From: DASSUW01 sp963803335
GTDB taxonomy: Bacteria > Actinomycetota > Thermoleophilia > Solirubrobacterales > Solirubrobacteraceae
DNA: 64,000 bases
Assembly (NCBI GenBank): GCA_963803335.1
Contig: CAWDME010000006.1
Location: 62,001 to 126,000, forward strand
Direction of reading: 5' to 3'
A program made the position numbers and the translations under genes. Shown here piece by piece: positions 31,843 to 40,078 of the stretch. The notes beneath the pieces were generated by a model. The model was not told where the DNA came from and did not search any database. It worked only from the letters and a program-made list of their open reading frames with translations. How positions within the stretch are numbered: position 1 is the stretch's first letter; each line of letters opens with the position of its first letter.

Positions 31843-33429
31843 ATGACCGGGACCCTCTACACCGTCGCGAGCGGCGACCTCCGGCTCTCGGCGAACGTGA
31901 CGTGCTGGCCGACCCAGGCCAAGCTCGAGGCCGACTTCGCCGCCGCCGTGGAGGCGCTCGGGTGGTCGGTGACGCGTGGGCACCAGTTCGACGAGGAGGC
32001 CGAGCACGGGTTCATCGACAGCCAGCGGGCCGGCATCGAGATCTTCAAGCAGATCCCGCCGGACGTGCCGCTCGTCGTGGTCGAGGCCGTCTGGCAGTAC
32101 AGCCACCACGTGCTCCCCGGCCTGCGCACGCACCAGGGGCCGATCCTGCTCGTCGCCAACTGGAGCGGCGAGTACCCCGGGCTCGTCGGCCTGCTCAACC
32201 TCGCCGCGAGCCTGACCAAGGCAGGCGTGCCCCACTCGGTGCTGTGGAGCGAGGACTTCACCGACGACTGGGGGCGCGAGGGTCTGCGGATCTGGCTCGA
32301 GAGCGGCGAGCTGACGCACGACACGAGCCACGTGCGCGACCTCCAAGACGGCGACGGCGAGGCCGCCGAGCTCGGGCGCTCGCTCGCCGCTCAGCTGCAG
32401 CGGGACAAGGCGATCATCGGCGTCTTCGACGAGGGCTGCATGGGGATGTACAACGCGATCATCGACGACGAGCTGCTCAACCCGCTCGGGATCTACAAGG
32501 AGCGGCTGTCCCAGAGCGCGCTCGTCGCCGAGATGGGGCGCGTCGGCGACGACGAGGCGCAGGCCGTGCGCGCCTGGCTGGACGCTGCCGGGATGACGTT
32601 CCACACCGGCACCGACGAGGCGACCGAGCTCACCGACGGGCAGCTGCTGAGCCAGTGCAAGATGTACGTCGCGGCGCTGCGCATCGCCGACGACTTCGGG
32701 CTCGACGCCGTCGGGATCCAGTACCAGCAGGGGCTGAAGGACATGGTCCCGGCCAGCGACCTCGCCGAGGGCTTGCTCAATGACGGCGAGCGCCCACCCG
32801 TGCGCAGCCGCGATGGCTCGCGCGAGCTCTATCCCGGCGTCCCGCTCCCCCATTTCAATGAGGTCGACGAGGGTGCCGCGGTCGATGCGCTCGTCACCAA
32901 CCGGGTGTGGACCGCGATGGGCCTGGACCCGGCGACGACGCTGCACGACGTGCGCTGGGGCGCCGACTACGACGGGGAGTTCGTGTGGGTGTTCGAGATC
33001 TCCGGATCGGTGCCGGCGGCCCACAACGGCGGCTACGACAAGTCGTGGAGCATGCGCCAGCCGCCGATGTACTTCCCGCTCGGCGGCGGCACGCTGGCCG
33101 GCACCTCCAAGCCCGGTGCCGTCGTGTGGTCGCGCGTGTTCATCATGGACGGCGCGCTGCACGCCGACCTCGGGCGCGCGACCGCGCTGGAGTTGCCCGA
33201 GGAGGAGACGCGGCGGCGGCTGGAGGCGACGACGCCGGTGTGGCCGATCATGCACGCGGTGCTGCACGGGATCACGCGCGACCAGTTCATGGCCCGCCAC
33301 AAGGCGAACCACCTGCAGGTCGCCTACGCGCCGGACGAGACGGCCGACCGCGCGCTGCACGCGAAGGCGGCGATGTTCGCCGGCCTCGGCCTGCGCGTGC
33401 ATCTCTGCGGCGACGTGTCGCGGGTGTAG
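31843..33429 (+). CDS. L-fucose/L-arabinose isomerase-family protein
   Basis: 528 aa sugar-isomerase fold. Metal-binding positions are suggested by the Glu of VFDEGCMGMYN, the Asp/Glu region around GIQYQQGLKDM and the late HKANHLQVAY His residues. Substrate aldose-ketose isomerisation is expected, in the cytoplasm. It is shorter than classical FucI (about 590 aa), so it belongs to a FucI-like relative, and the exact sugar is uncertain. ATG 31843. Divergent from the dehydratase operon, so both arms probably share regulation, giving an isomerase route beside the oxidative one. Confidence 0.82.
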   Translation: MTGTLYTVASGDLRLSANVTCWPTQAKLEADFAAAVEALGWSVTRGHQFDEEAEHGFIDSQRAGIEIFKQIPPDVPLVVVEAVWQYSHHVLPGLRTHQGPILLVANWSGEYPGLVGLLNLAASLTKAGVPHSVLWSEDFTDDWGREGLRIWLESGELTHDTSHVRDLQDGDGEAAELGRSLAAQLQRDKAIIGVFDEGCMGMYNAIIDDELLNPLGIYKERLSQSALVAEMGRVGDDEAQAVRAWLDAAGMTFHTGTDEATELTDGQLLSQCKMYVAALRIADDFGLDAVGIQYQQGLKDMVPASDLAEGLLNDGERPPVRSRDGSRELYPGVPLPHFNEVDEGAAVDALVTNRVWTAMGLDPATTLHDVRWGADYDGEFVWVFEISGSVPAAHNGGYDKSWSMRQPPMYFPLGGGTLAGTSKPGAVVWSRVFIMDGALHADLGRATALELPEEETRRRLEATTPVWPIMHAVLHGITRDQFMARHKANHLQVAYAPDETADRALHAKAAMFAGLGLRVHLCGDVSRV

Positions 33430-33444
33430 GGTCGGCTCAGCGTT

Positions 33445-34141
33445 GTGGCGAGCAAGCCGACACTGAAGAAGGGCGCCAAGGGCAAGGCGGTCGTGCGGCT
33501 GCAGAGGGCGCTGGCAGCCGCCGGCCAGGCCGTGACGGCGGACGGCGACTTCGGTCCTGGGACCGACCGTGCTGTTCGCGCCTTCCAGACCGCCCACGGT
33601 CTCCAGGCGGACGGCATCGTCGGGCCGGCGACGTGGGCTGCGCTGGCCGGGGCACAAGGCTGAGGGCGACGGTCGCCGGCTCAGCCTGCAAGGCGCAGCC
33701 TTCATCGCCCAGTTTGAGGGCTTCGTGCCGGATCTCTACAACGATCCAGTCGGTCACTGCACGATCGGCTGCGGCCACCTCGTGCATCGCGGGCCGATCA
33801 ACGGCAGCGAGCCGGAAGAGTTCAGGCGCGGCATCACGCGCGACCGGGCGCTGGAGTTGCTCCAGCAGGACGCGGCCACAGCCGCCGGCGAGATCGCTCG
33901 CAGCGTGACGGTGGAGCTCAGCCAGCAGCAGTTCGACGCGCTGGTCAGCTTCGTCTTCAACGTCGGCACCGGCGCGTTCCGGGACTCGACCCTCCTGAAG
34001 TTGCTCAACGGCGCCGACTACGCGAGCGTGCCGCCGCAGCTCAATCGCTGGACGAAGGCGAGCGGCCAGACGCTGCCAGGCCTCGTCACGAGGCGCAAGG
34101 CCGAGGGCGCATTGTTCAGCAACGGCAAGTACGCCAGCTGA
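33445..34141 (+). pseudogene. peptidoglycan-binding/GH24 lysozyme, split by a frameshift
   Basis: First frame (GTG 33445 to TGA 33663): a PG_binding_1 domain, KGAKGKAVVRLQRALAAAG then DGDFGPGTDRAVRAFQ and VGPATW. From about 33659 the next frame continues with a phage T4-type lysozyme: FEGFVPDLYNDPVGHCTIGCG carries the Glu catalyst and the D/C-T active-site neighbours, then FDALVSFVFNVGTGAF and NRWTKASG. The second part has no start of its own, so one protein of about 231 aa split by one surplus base near GGCTGA is likely. The layout is that of an endolysin. No other phage genes are close. Sequence error or +1 recoding are alternatives. Confidence 0.75.
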
Positions 34142-34160
34142 CCGGCGCATACATCGGATC

Positions 34161-34180
34161 TATAGGCGCTGGGTCCTATA
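34161..34180. promoter_or_regulatory. inverted repeat upstream of gntR
   Basis: TATAGG, eight bases, CCTATA: a perfect 6-base dyad 35 bases before the GntR start, in otherwise GC-rich DNA. Probable binding site for the FCD-type regulator itself. A second copy was not found in the 31765-31842 divergent promoter by eye. Confidence 0.5.
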
Positions 34181-34214
34181 CGCTTGCCCGACCGTGCCGG
34201 AGCACGTCTGACGT

Positions 34215-34928
34215 ATGAGCGTCACCGACGAGGCGATCGAGAAGATCAAGGAGATGATCATCTCCGGGGCGCTGCGCCCCGGAGACCGGCTCCCGCGCGA
34301 GGCCGATCTGGCGCAGCGGCTTGGGCTGTCGCGCAGCTCGCTGCGCGAGGCGGTGCGCGCGCTCAGCCTCGTGCGGATCCTCGACGTCCGCCAGGGCGAC
34401 GGCACCTACGTCACGAGCCTCGACGCCGCGCTGCTGCTTGACGCGCTGTCGTTCGTGATCGAGCTGCACCAGGACCAGAGCGTGCTCGAGCTGCTCGAGG
34501 CGCGGCGCCTCCTCGAGGCGGACGCGGCCGGGCTGGCGGCCGTGCGGATCGCCCCCGAGCAGGTCGCCGAGCTGCGCGCCCTGATCGAGGCGATGCCGGG
34601 TTGCGGCGACGTCGAGGAGTTCGTCGAGAACGACATCGGCTTCCACCGCACGATCGCCGAGGCCGCCGGCAACGCCGTCCTCGCGAAGCTGCTCGAGAGC
34701 CTGTCCGGGCGCACGATCCGCGCCCGCATCTGGCGCGCCATCACCCAGAGCGGCGCGATCGACCGCACGGTCGCCGAGCACCAGGCGATCTGCGACGCGA
34801 TCGAGCAGCAGAGCCCGGAGTTGGCGCGCGCGTGGATGTCCGTGCACGTCGCCTCGGTCGAGGCGTGGCTGCGGCAGGCCGTCGAGGCGCCGCGCGATGA
34901 GGTCGTCGCGCTCGGTGGCGGTCACTGA
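34215..34928 (+). CDS. GntR/FadR-family regulator (FCD domain)
   Basis: 237 aa. Winged HTH at 5-70 (IKEMIISGALRPGDRLPREA, LGLSRSSLREAVRAL, GDGTYVTS), then the all-helical FCD ligand domain (85-220). Metal-site residues are present: Asp and His in NDIGFHRTI, His in EHQAI and a later His (SVHVAS). It senses small acids or sugar-derived acids in characterised relatives. It lies at the end of the fucose-type locus and is its most likely regulator. Confidence 0.9.
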   Translation: MSVTDEAIEKIKEMIISGALRPGDRLPREADLAQRLGLSRSSLREAVRALSLVRILDVRQGDGTYVTSLDAALLLDALSFVIELHQDQSVLELLEARRLLEADAAGLAAVRIAPEQVAELRALIEAMPGCGDVEEFVENDIGFHRTIAEAAGNAVLAKLLESLSGRTIRARIWRAITQSGAIDRTVAEHQAICDAIEQQSPELARAWMSVHVASVEAWLRQAVEAPRDEVVALGGGH

Positions 34929-35015
34929 CCCCGAGGTCCGCAGGCAGACACGTCGCGGCCGGACGCTCCGGCCATTACTTGCGTTCAATGCTCCAAACCG
35001 CTGAGAATCGCGTCC

Positions 35016-35721
35016 GTGCCGGCCAACATCGTCGAGGACTGGTTCGGAGGCGCATACGACTTCATCGGGAACTGGGCCGAGCAGCCGTACGTCGAGCTGG
35101 AGGTCGAGATCCGGCCTGGCGATCGGCCACCGGGAGGCCGGCTGCGCCGACTGTTGCCCCGGCGCCGCAGGCTCCGCCGCGGCCGCTCGCTGTCGGACGA
35201 GCTCGCCGGCGCCACCGACGCGCTGATCCTCGTGGAGGGTGAGGCAGGATCTGGCAAGAGCTTCGCCTTACGGCACTTCGCGCAGGAAACCGCCGCGCGG
35301 TCGATCCGCTCATGGCGGACCACATCGCGGATCCCGATCTACGTCAACCTCAAGGGATTCGACTCCGCCGGCCGGCCTCCCGACGCCGCCCTGCTGCGCG
35401 CCTACGTCAAGACGCTCGACCAGGCGCCGGAGGTGAAGAGGATCGCCCCAAGGAGGAGTTCGAGAAGGGCTTCAAGGACGGCACCTGGATCTTCCTGTTC
35501 GACTCCTTCGACGAGCTGCCGGAGATCCTCCGGGCGGTCGAGGTCAATCGGCGCATCGAGGAGTACCGCGCTTGGACTCCAAAGACGTCGGGCGGTGGTT
35601 GGCGGAGGACCCGGCGTCGCGGCTCGGGCTGCTCCGGGGCGGTGACGCCAAGCTGCGCAACGAACTGCTCCTGCTGCTTGAGGACGTTCGCGTGCCGCTC
35701 GTGGAGCAGCCGGCGGTATGA
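35016..35721 (+). pseudogene. NACHT-type STAND NTPase, decayed
   Basis: Begins at GTG 35016 (MPANIVEDWFGGAYDFIGNW, then a basic linker). Walker A is intact: LVEGEAGSGKSFALRHFAQE. Next IPIYVNLKGFD. Near 35435 the frame changes, and the Walker B region TWIFLFDSFDELPEILRAVE lies in another frame. A third protein-like segment (VGRWLAEDPASRLGLL, LRNELLLLLEDVRVPL) ends at TGA 35719-35721. Compared with whole NACHT proteins, hundreds of C-terminal residues are missing. An inactivated signal-transduction or immune NTPase is the best reading. Confidence 0.7.
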
Positions 35722-35835
35722 CGTGCCCGCGCGTCGTCGAGGCACCGCTCGGCGTCGGCGAGTGATCAACGGGCAGTCCGTCCGTCCGTAGGCGACGCGG
35801 TCAAGTCTGCCACGCCGGCTGCCGACGCATCTCGT

Positions 35836-36210
35836 GTGCAGACCTCTCACTCCTCCCCCCTCGATCCCGCGGTCGAGCTGTCCGTCACCGACGCCCGGCT
35901 CGCCGACGGGACCGCGTTGCTCACCGTCGCCGGCGAGCTCGACATCGCCGCGGTCCCGGTCCTCCGCGAGCGGCTGGCCGCGATCTCCGATACCGGCGCG
36001 CGCCGCCTCGTAGCCGACCTGCGGGCCGTCTCGTTCATGGACTCGACCGCGCTCGCCGCGTTCATCCACGCGAAGGTGCGGCTCGGCGACGAGCGTACGT
36101 TGGCGCTCGTGCTCGAGCGCGAGTCGTACGCGCGGTTGATCTTCGAGGTCGCCGGGCTCGACGGCGTGATCGACGTCTTCGAGACGATCGACCAGGCGAC
36201 CGGGAACTAA
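35836..36210 (+). CDS. STAS-domain anti-sigma factor antagonist
   Basis: 124 aa. A single STAS domain with AGELDIAAVPVLRERL and the phosphorylation loop VSFMDSTALAAF (Ser70). Works in partner-switching: the unphosphorylated form binds an anti-sigma kinase and frees a sigma factor. GTG start at 35836. No kinase or sigma gene is adjacent, so its partner lies elsewhere. Confidence 0.88.
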   Translation: MQTSHSSPLDPAVELSVTDARLADGTALLTVAGELDIAAVPVLRERLAAISDTGARRLVADLRAVSFMDSTALAAFIHAKVRLGDERTLALVLERESYARLIFEVAGLDGVIDVFETIDQATGN

Positions 36211-36214
36211 CCCT

Positions 36215-36267
36215 CAGATCACGCCGCGCTCGCGCGCCCACAGCGCGGCCTGCGTGCGGTCGGGAGG
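36215..36267 (-). pseudogene. last residues of a LuxR-type response regulator
   Basis: The minus strand reads PPDRTQAALWARERGVI and stop. This matches the final recognition-helix end of NarL/LuxR regulators (DRTQAALWA-RxGL). Only this tail is present, between the STAS stop and the MMPL stop, so it is a deletion scar. Confidence 0.35.
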
Positions 36268-38448
36268 TCAGGCGCCCTCCGGCGCGATCTTCGGCACGGG
36301 CTCCGGGCGGGGGAGCCGCAGCGCGATGCGCGTCCAGTTGGGCATCCACCAGTTGGCGTCGCCGAGCAGCTTCATCAGCGCCGGCACGAGCAGGGCGCGG
36401 ACGACGGTCGCATCGAAGATGATCCCGGCCGCGAGACCGATCGCGAGCGGCTTGATCTCATAGCCGGGGCTCGTGGAGAGCACGAGGAACGCGCACATGA
36501 GGATCAGGGCGGCGCTGGTCACCAGCTTGCCGGTGCGCGCGAGCCCGAGCTCGATCGCCTTGTCGGTCGAGCCGGTCTCGTCGTAGGCCTCGCGCATACG
36601 CGTGAGCATGAACACCTCGTAGTCCATCGAGAGCCCGAACAGGAAGGCGAAGATCATCACCGGGATCCAGGCGATGATGGACTGGGTGGCTTCGATGTCC
36701 CAGAGCGCTGAGCCGTGTCCCTGCTGGAAGACGAACACGACAATGCCGAACGCCGCGGCGAGCGAGAGCAGGTTCAGCAGCACCGCCTTGACCGCGAGCA
36801 CGATCGAGCGGAACGCGCGGGTGAGCAGGATCAGCGTGAGGAACAGGATCCCGGCGAGCACGTACGGGAAGCTGCCGAACAGGGCGTGCAGGAAGTCGCG
36901 GTCGACCGCGGCGAGCCCGGTCAGCGTGCCGTCGGTCCCCCTGAGCGCCGCGTTCGCGCGATCGATGGTCGACTGGATGCCGGGGGCGGAGCCGTCTATC
37001 GCGGGGAACGCCTCGACGAGCGAGTTCGGCCCGCGCTGCCATGCCGGGGGCGCGGTCGCGCCGACCACGCCCGGCACGGCGCGCAGCTTGGCAGCGACCG
37101 CCTGCGGGTCGCCGCCGTGCTCGACAAGCACGTCGAGCGGCTTCATCACGCCCGGGCTGATGTGCGCGTCGGCGAGCATCTGGCGGCCCGCGATCGCCGT
37201 ACCGCTGCCGGGGAAGCTCTTGAGCTGCGCCTCGGTGGGGTTCAGCTGGGTCCCGAGGCCCGCGAACACGGCGACGATCGCCAGACCGACCGCCGCGACC
37301 GCCACCGGGTGACGGAGGACGAACCGCGCCCAGCGGCCCCAGGCGCCGTCCTCGGGATGGCCGTGGTCGATGAGCCGCCGCGGCATCACGCGGACCCGGT
37401 TGATCCGCTCGCCGAGCACGGCCAGCATCGCCGGCAGCAGCGTCAGCGACGCGAGCACGGAGACGAGCGGGATCAGCATGCCGCCGAGACCCATCGAGCG
37501 GAGCAGCGGCAACGGCAGCGCCACCATCGCCAGCAGGCCGATCGCCACCGTCGAGCCCGAGACGATCACGGACCGCCCGGCGTGGGTCATCGTCTCCACC
37601 AGCGCCGACTCGACGTCGTTGCCCTCTCGCAACTCGTCGCGGAAGCGGAAGATCATCAGCAGCGCGTAGTCGATCGCGACGCCGAGACCGACGAGCGCGA
37701 TCAGGAATTGGACGATGATCGAGACGTCGGTGACGTAGGTCAGCCCCCACACGAGCGTGAAGGTGTTCAGGATCGCGGCGATCGCGACCGCGATCGGCAT
37801 CAGTACCGCCGGCAGCGTCCCGAACACGAACAGCAGGATCACGAGCGCGCCGACCCCGCCGATCACCGCTTCCAGCAGGACGCCCGAACCGCCCGCCTCG
37901 CCATTGGTGCTCGCTTCCCCGAGCGGGTCGCGACCCGTCACGTTCACAGTGATCCCGGCCGGCAGGCCGCGCTGTGCCGCGGCGCGCACCTTCTTCGCGC
38001 CGCTCAGCTTGTCGAGCCCGGCCGTGCCGGGGGGATAGATCTGCAGGAACGTCGTGTGCCGGTCGCGCGACACGTACATCGAGTCGCCGGTCGAGAAGAA
38101 CGAGCTTGTCCAGGCGCCCGGCGTGGCGGCGGCGCTGCGCTGCATCGCCCGCTCGATCGCCCGGCTCTTCGTCGCGTCGCCGCTCGTGTGGAAGACGACG
38201 GTGCTCGGCGCGCGGTCGCCCACCCCGAGGCCCTTGAGCGTCCGTTGGCTCGCCTCGTAGGCCGGCTTGCCGGGAACGGACAAGCTCTGATACCAGCGCG
38301 TGGTGAGCTGCCCGGCGGCGAAGCCGCCGAACACGGTCAGCAGGATCCAGACGCCGATGACCGCCCGGCGGTGATGCGCGATGAAGTGGCCGAGCTGCGC
38401 CAGCCACCCGGAGCTCGCCCCACCCGCTCCTTCGATCCGGTCGTTCAT
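36268..38448 (-). CDS. MMPL-family RND transporter
   Basis: 726 aa, membrane protein of the MmpL/YdfJ type with twelve expected membrane segments: one N-terminal, a large outside loop (about 50-190), a cluster of five (about 195-370), and the mirrored second half. RND signatures include GLGVAIDYALLMIFRFR in segment 4 and FGLSMDYEVFMLTRMRE in segment 10, with the proton-relay Asp-Tyr pairs. Exports lipids, pigments or drugs, substrate unknown. ATG 38446-38448. There is no MmpS-like partner or TetR regulator beside it. Confidence 0.93.
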   Translation of the reverse strand: MNDRIEGAGGASSGWLAQLGHFIAHHRRAVIGVWILLTVFGGFAAGQLTTRWYQSLSVPGKPAYEASQRTLKGLGVGDRAPSTVVFHTSGDATKSRAIERAMQRSAAATPGAWTSSFFSTGDSMYVSRDRHTTFLQIYPPGTAGLDKLSGAKKVRAAAQRGLPAGITVNVTGRDPLGEASTNGEAGGSGVLLEAVIGGVGALVILLFVFGTLPAVLMPIAVAIAAILNTFTLVWGLTYVTDVSIIVQFLIALVGLGVAIDYALLMIFRFRDELREGNDVESALVETMTHAGRSVIVSGSTVAIGLLAMVALPLPLLRSMGLGGMLIPLVSVLASLTLLPAMLAVLGERINRVRVMPRRLIDHGHPEDGAWGRWARFVLRHPVAVAAVGLAIVAVFAGLGTQLNPTEAQLKSFPGSGTAIAGRQMLADAHISPGVMKPLDVLVEHGGDPQAVAAKLRAVPGVVGATAPPAWQRGPNSLVEAFPAIDGSAPGIQSTIDRANAALRGTDGTLTGLAAVDRDFLHALFGSFPYVLAGILFLTLILLTRAFRSIVLAVKAVLLNLLSLAAAFGIVVFVFQQGHGSALWDIEATQSIIAWIPVMIFAFLFGLSMDYEVFMLTRMREAYDETGSTDKAIELGLARTGKLVTSAALILMCAFLVLSTSPGYEIKPLAIGLAAGIIFDATVVRALLVPALMKLLGDANWWMPNWTRIALRLPRPEPVPKIAPEGA

Positions 38449-38643
38449 CAGGCCACCCTCCAGAATTGCTTTCTGGGCACCGGCGGTGCCGCAGTGCGCG
38501 TGTTCTCGAGGTCGTCAGCGCCAGATGACGGAAAGCGGCGTTCGAGCCGTGGCGGCGTCGCGCCGCCACAGGTCAGCGTTTGCGATCAGCCTACTCCGCC
38601 CTCGCCGCCCGCGGGCGAAACCTCGAGCGTGCCGAGGATGGGT

Positions 38644-39029
38644 CCGAGCTGCTCGATCTCGCTCACGCACCGGATGCCGAGCGCGGCCAGCGGCCTCGTT
38701 CTCTACGACATCGATGACGAGAGCGACCGCAATCCCAACGAGCGCCCGTTCCCGTTCCTGCCCACGATGGACCCGGCCGAGTACCTCGCTCGTGATCTCG
38801 TAGGCTTGGACGTGCCGCCATCGTTTACCGCGCGGTCAGAAAGCACACCGAGAACGGCCTGCGTCGATGGCTCGGCGAACAGGATCCGGCCCGAGCGCTG
38901 TCGGTCTTCGTCGGGGCCTCATCCCGCGAGAAGGCGGTGGCAACCTCGCTCTCGCGGGCCTACGACCTCCGGAAGTCCGGCCGGACCTGCCGCTAGGCGG
39001 AGTCGCGATCCCCGAACGGCACGCCCGCC
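38644..39029 (+). pseudogene. methylenetetrahydrofolate reductase-like fragment
   Basis: Pieces of one protein appear in three frames. Around 38691-38815: GLVLYDIDDESDRN, RPFPFLPTMDPAEYLARDL. Around 38818-38996: IVYRAVRKHTENGLRRWLGE, ALSVFVGASSREKAVATSLS. Around 38978-39029: RPDLPLGGVAIPERHAR. Together they match the N-terminal half of MetF-like flavoproteins of actinobacteria. Two or more frameshifts and loss of the C-terminal half make it non-functional. Assignment is by recognition of these blocks. Confidence 0.5.
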
Positions 39030-39277
39030 TCGATCGCTGGTCGTGGGCGGCCGTGCTCGGCCTCGCCCTGGTGCCGATCGCGGGCTACGTCGTCAGCCGC
39101 ACGACGGGCCTCCCCGGCGCGACCGACGACATCGGCGACTGGGCGAACGCCCTCGGCCTCGCGACGCTCGCCGTCGAGGCGGCGCTCGTCGCCCTGGCCG
39201 TGCGGGCCGCCCCGATGGGACAAACGTCCAGGCAATTCAGCGGGCCGCTCCGCCGGGCCGAAGAAGGGAGTGTCTGA
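39030..39277 (+). pseudogene. membrane-protein fragment fused to the MTHFR-like remnant
   Basis: Directly after IPERHAR the same frame continues LDRWSWAAVLGLALVPIAGY, TTGLPGATDDIGDWANALG and LATLAVEAALVALAV to TGA at 39277. Two hydrophobic segments and the GLPG motif resemble the C-terminal half of a small four-helix membrane protein common in Solirubrobacterales. It lacks its own start. The junction suggests a deletion between two genes. Confidence 0.45.
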
Positions 39278-39376
39278 CGAACGGGCACGCCACGGCGGTG
39301 GCAGGGACGGCCCGGCCGCGAGACGGACGATGACAGCCCGCGTGCCTCGCGGGATCGACACGGAGGTCTTCAGCAG

Positions 39377-39997
39377 TTGCCCTATGTAGCCCGACCAAAG
39401 CTCCCGCGCGGCCGTCTGGTCGCCGTGGCGACGGCGACCGTCATGACGCTGTTCGCCATTCCGGCGGCCGCTCAGGCAAAGTGCGATCCGTCGCCCGTTA
39501 CAAAAGCGTTCCAGGCGTTCGGCGACACCGCCGACTACAGCCTGGTCTCGAACGGCGCGTTCGAGTCCGGCACCGGCGGATGGTCGCTCTCAGGCGCCTC
39601 CGTGGCGGCCGGCAACGAGTCGTTCAAGGTTCACGCCTCGACTGACTCGAAGTCGCTCGCGATCGGCGCGACCGGTCGCGTCGTCTCCCCCGCGTTCTGC
39701 GTCAGCACGGACCACCCGACGTTCCGCTTCTTCGCCAAGCGGACGAGCGGCACGTGGGGCGTGCTCAACGTCGCTCTCCATTGGAAGGGTGACACCGGTG
39801 GATGGCAGGACACGGTCGTCGGCTCGGTGACGAGCGGCACCGCGTGGACGCCGACCCAGTCCTTCAACCTGTCGCAGATCCTCGGTCAGTGGAACGCCGA
39901 CCAGGTCGGCACCGCGCAGATCGTGCTCGATCCCGAGAACTACGGCGGTAACTGGGCGGTCGACGACGTCTACATCGATCCGTACACGCGCGGATGA
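39377..39997 (+). CDS. secreted protein with a carbohydrate-binding-like fold
   Basis: 206 aa from TTG 39377; ATG at 39443 is too late to keep a full signal sequence. Signal peptide with basic start and cleavage after IPAAAQA. The mature part starts with Cys-containing KCDPSPVTKAF, then SLVSNGAFESGTGGWSLSG, a pattern of CBM_4_9-like jelly-roll modules, and ends NYGGNWAVDDVYIDPYT. Two Cys in the mature protein may form a disulfide. Probably an exported binding protein of unknown ligand. A strong hairpin follows the stop. Confidence 0.7.
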   Translation: MPYVARPKLPRGRLVAVATATVMTLFAIPAAAQAKCDPSPVTKAFQAFGDTADYSLVSNGAFESGTGGWSLSGASVAAGNESFKVHASTDSKSLAIGATGRVVSPAFCVSTDHPTFRFFAKRTSGTWGVLNVALHWKGDTGGWQDTVVGSVTSGTAWTPTQSFNLSQILGQWNADQVGTAQIVLDPENYGGNWAVDDVYIDPYTRG

Positions 39998-40002
39998 GGG
40001 AG

Positions 40003-40040
40003 TCGCCGGTGGCCCGGGCGCGAGCTCGGGCCACCGGCGA
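40003..40040 (+). terminator. long GC hairpin after the secreted-protein gene
   Basis: TCGCCGGTGGCCCG, 10-base loop, CGGGCCACCGGCGA: a perfect 14-bp stem starting 5 bases after the TGA. There is no T tract. Best explained as a terminator or mRNA-stabilising hairpin. Confidence 0.55.
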
Positions 40041-40078
40041 TGGATCCCCGCGCGGATCGACCGATAACTACAAGTGAC

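Noticed and set aside
30493..33705. 1070-codon minus-strand frame as one large protein
   Set aside because: The upstream two thirds is antisense to the isomerase gene; only the fuconate dehydratase part is real.
36715..39333. 872-codon frame opposite the MMPL gene
   Set aside because: It is the shadow of the MMPL gene; only its last third has real protein blocks, annotated separately as fragments.
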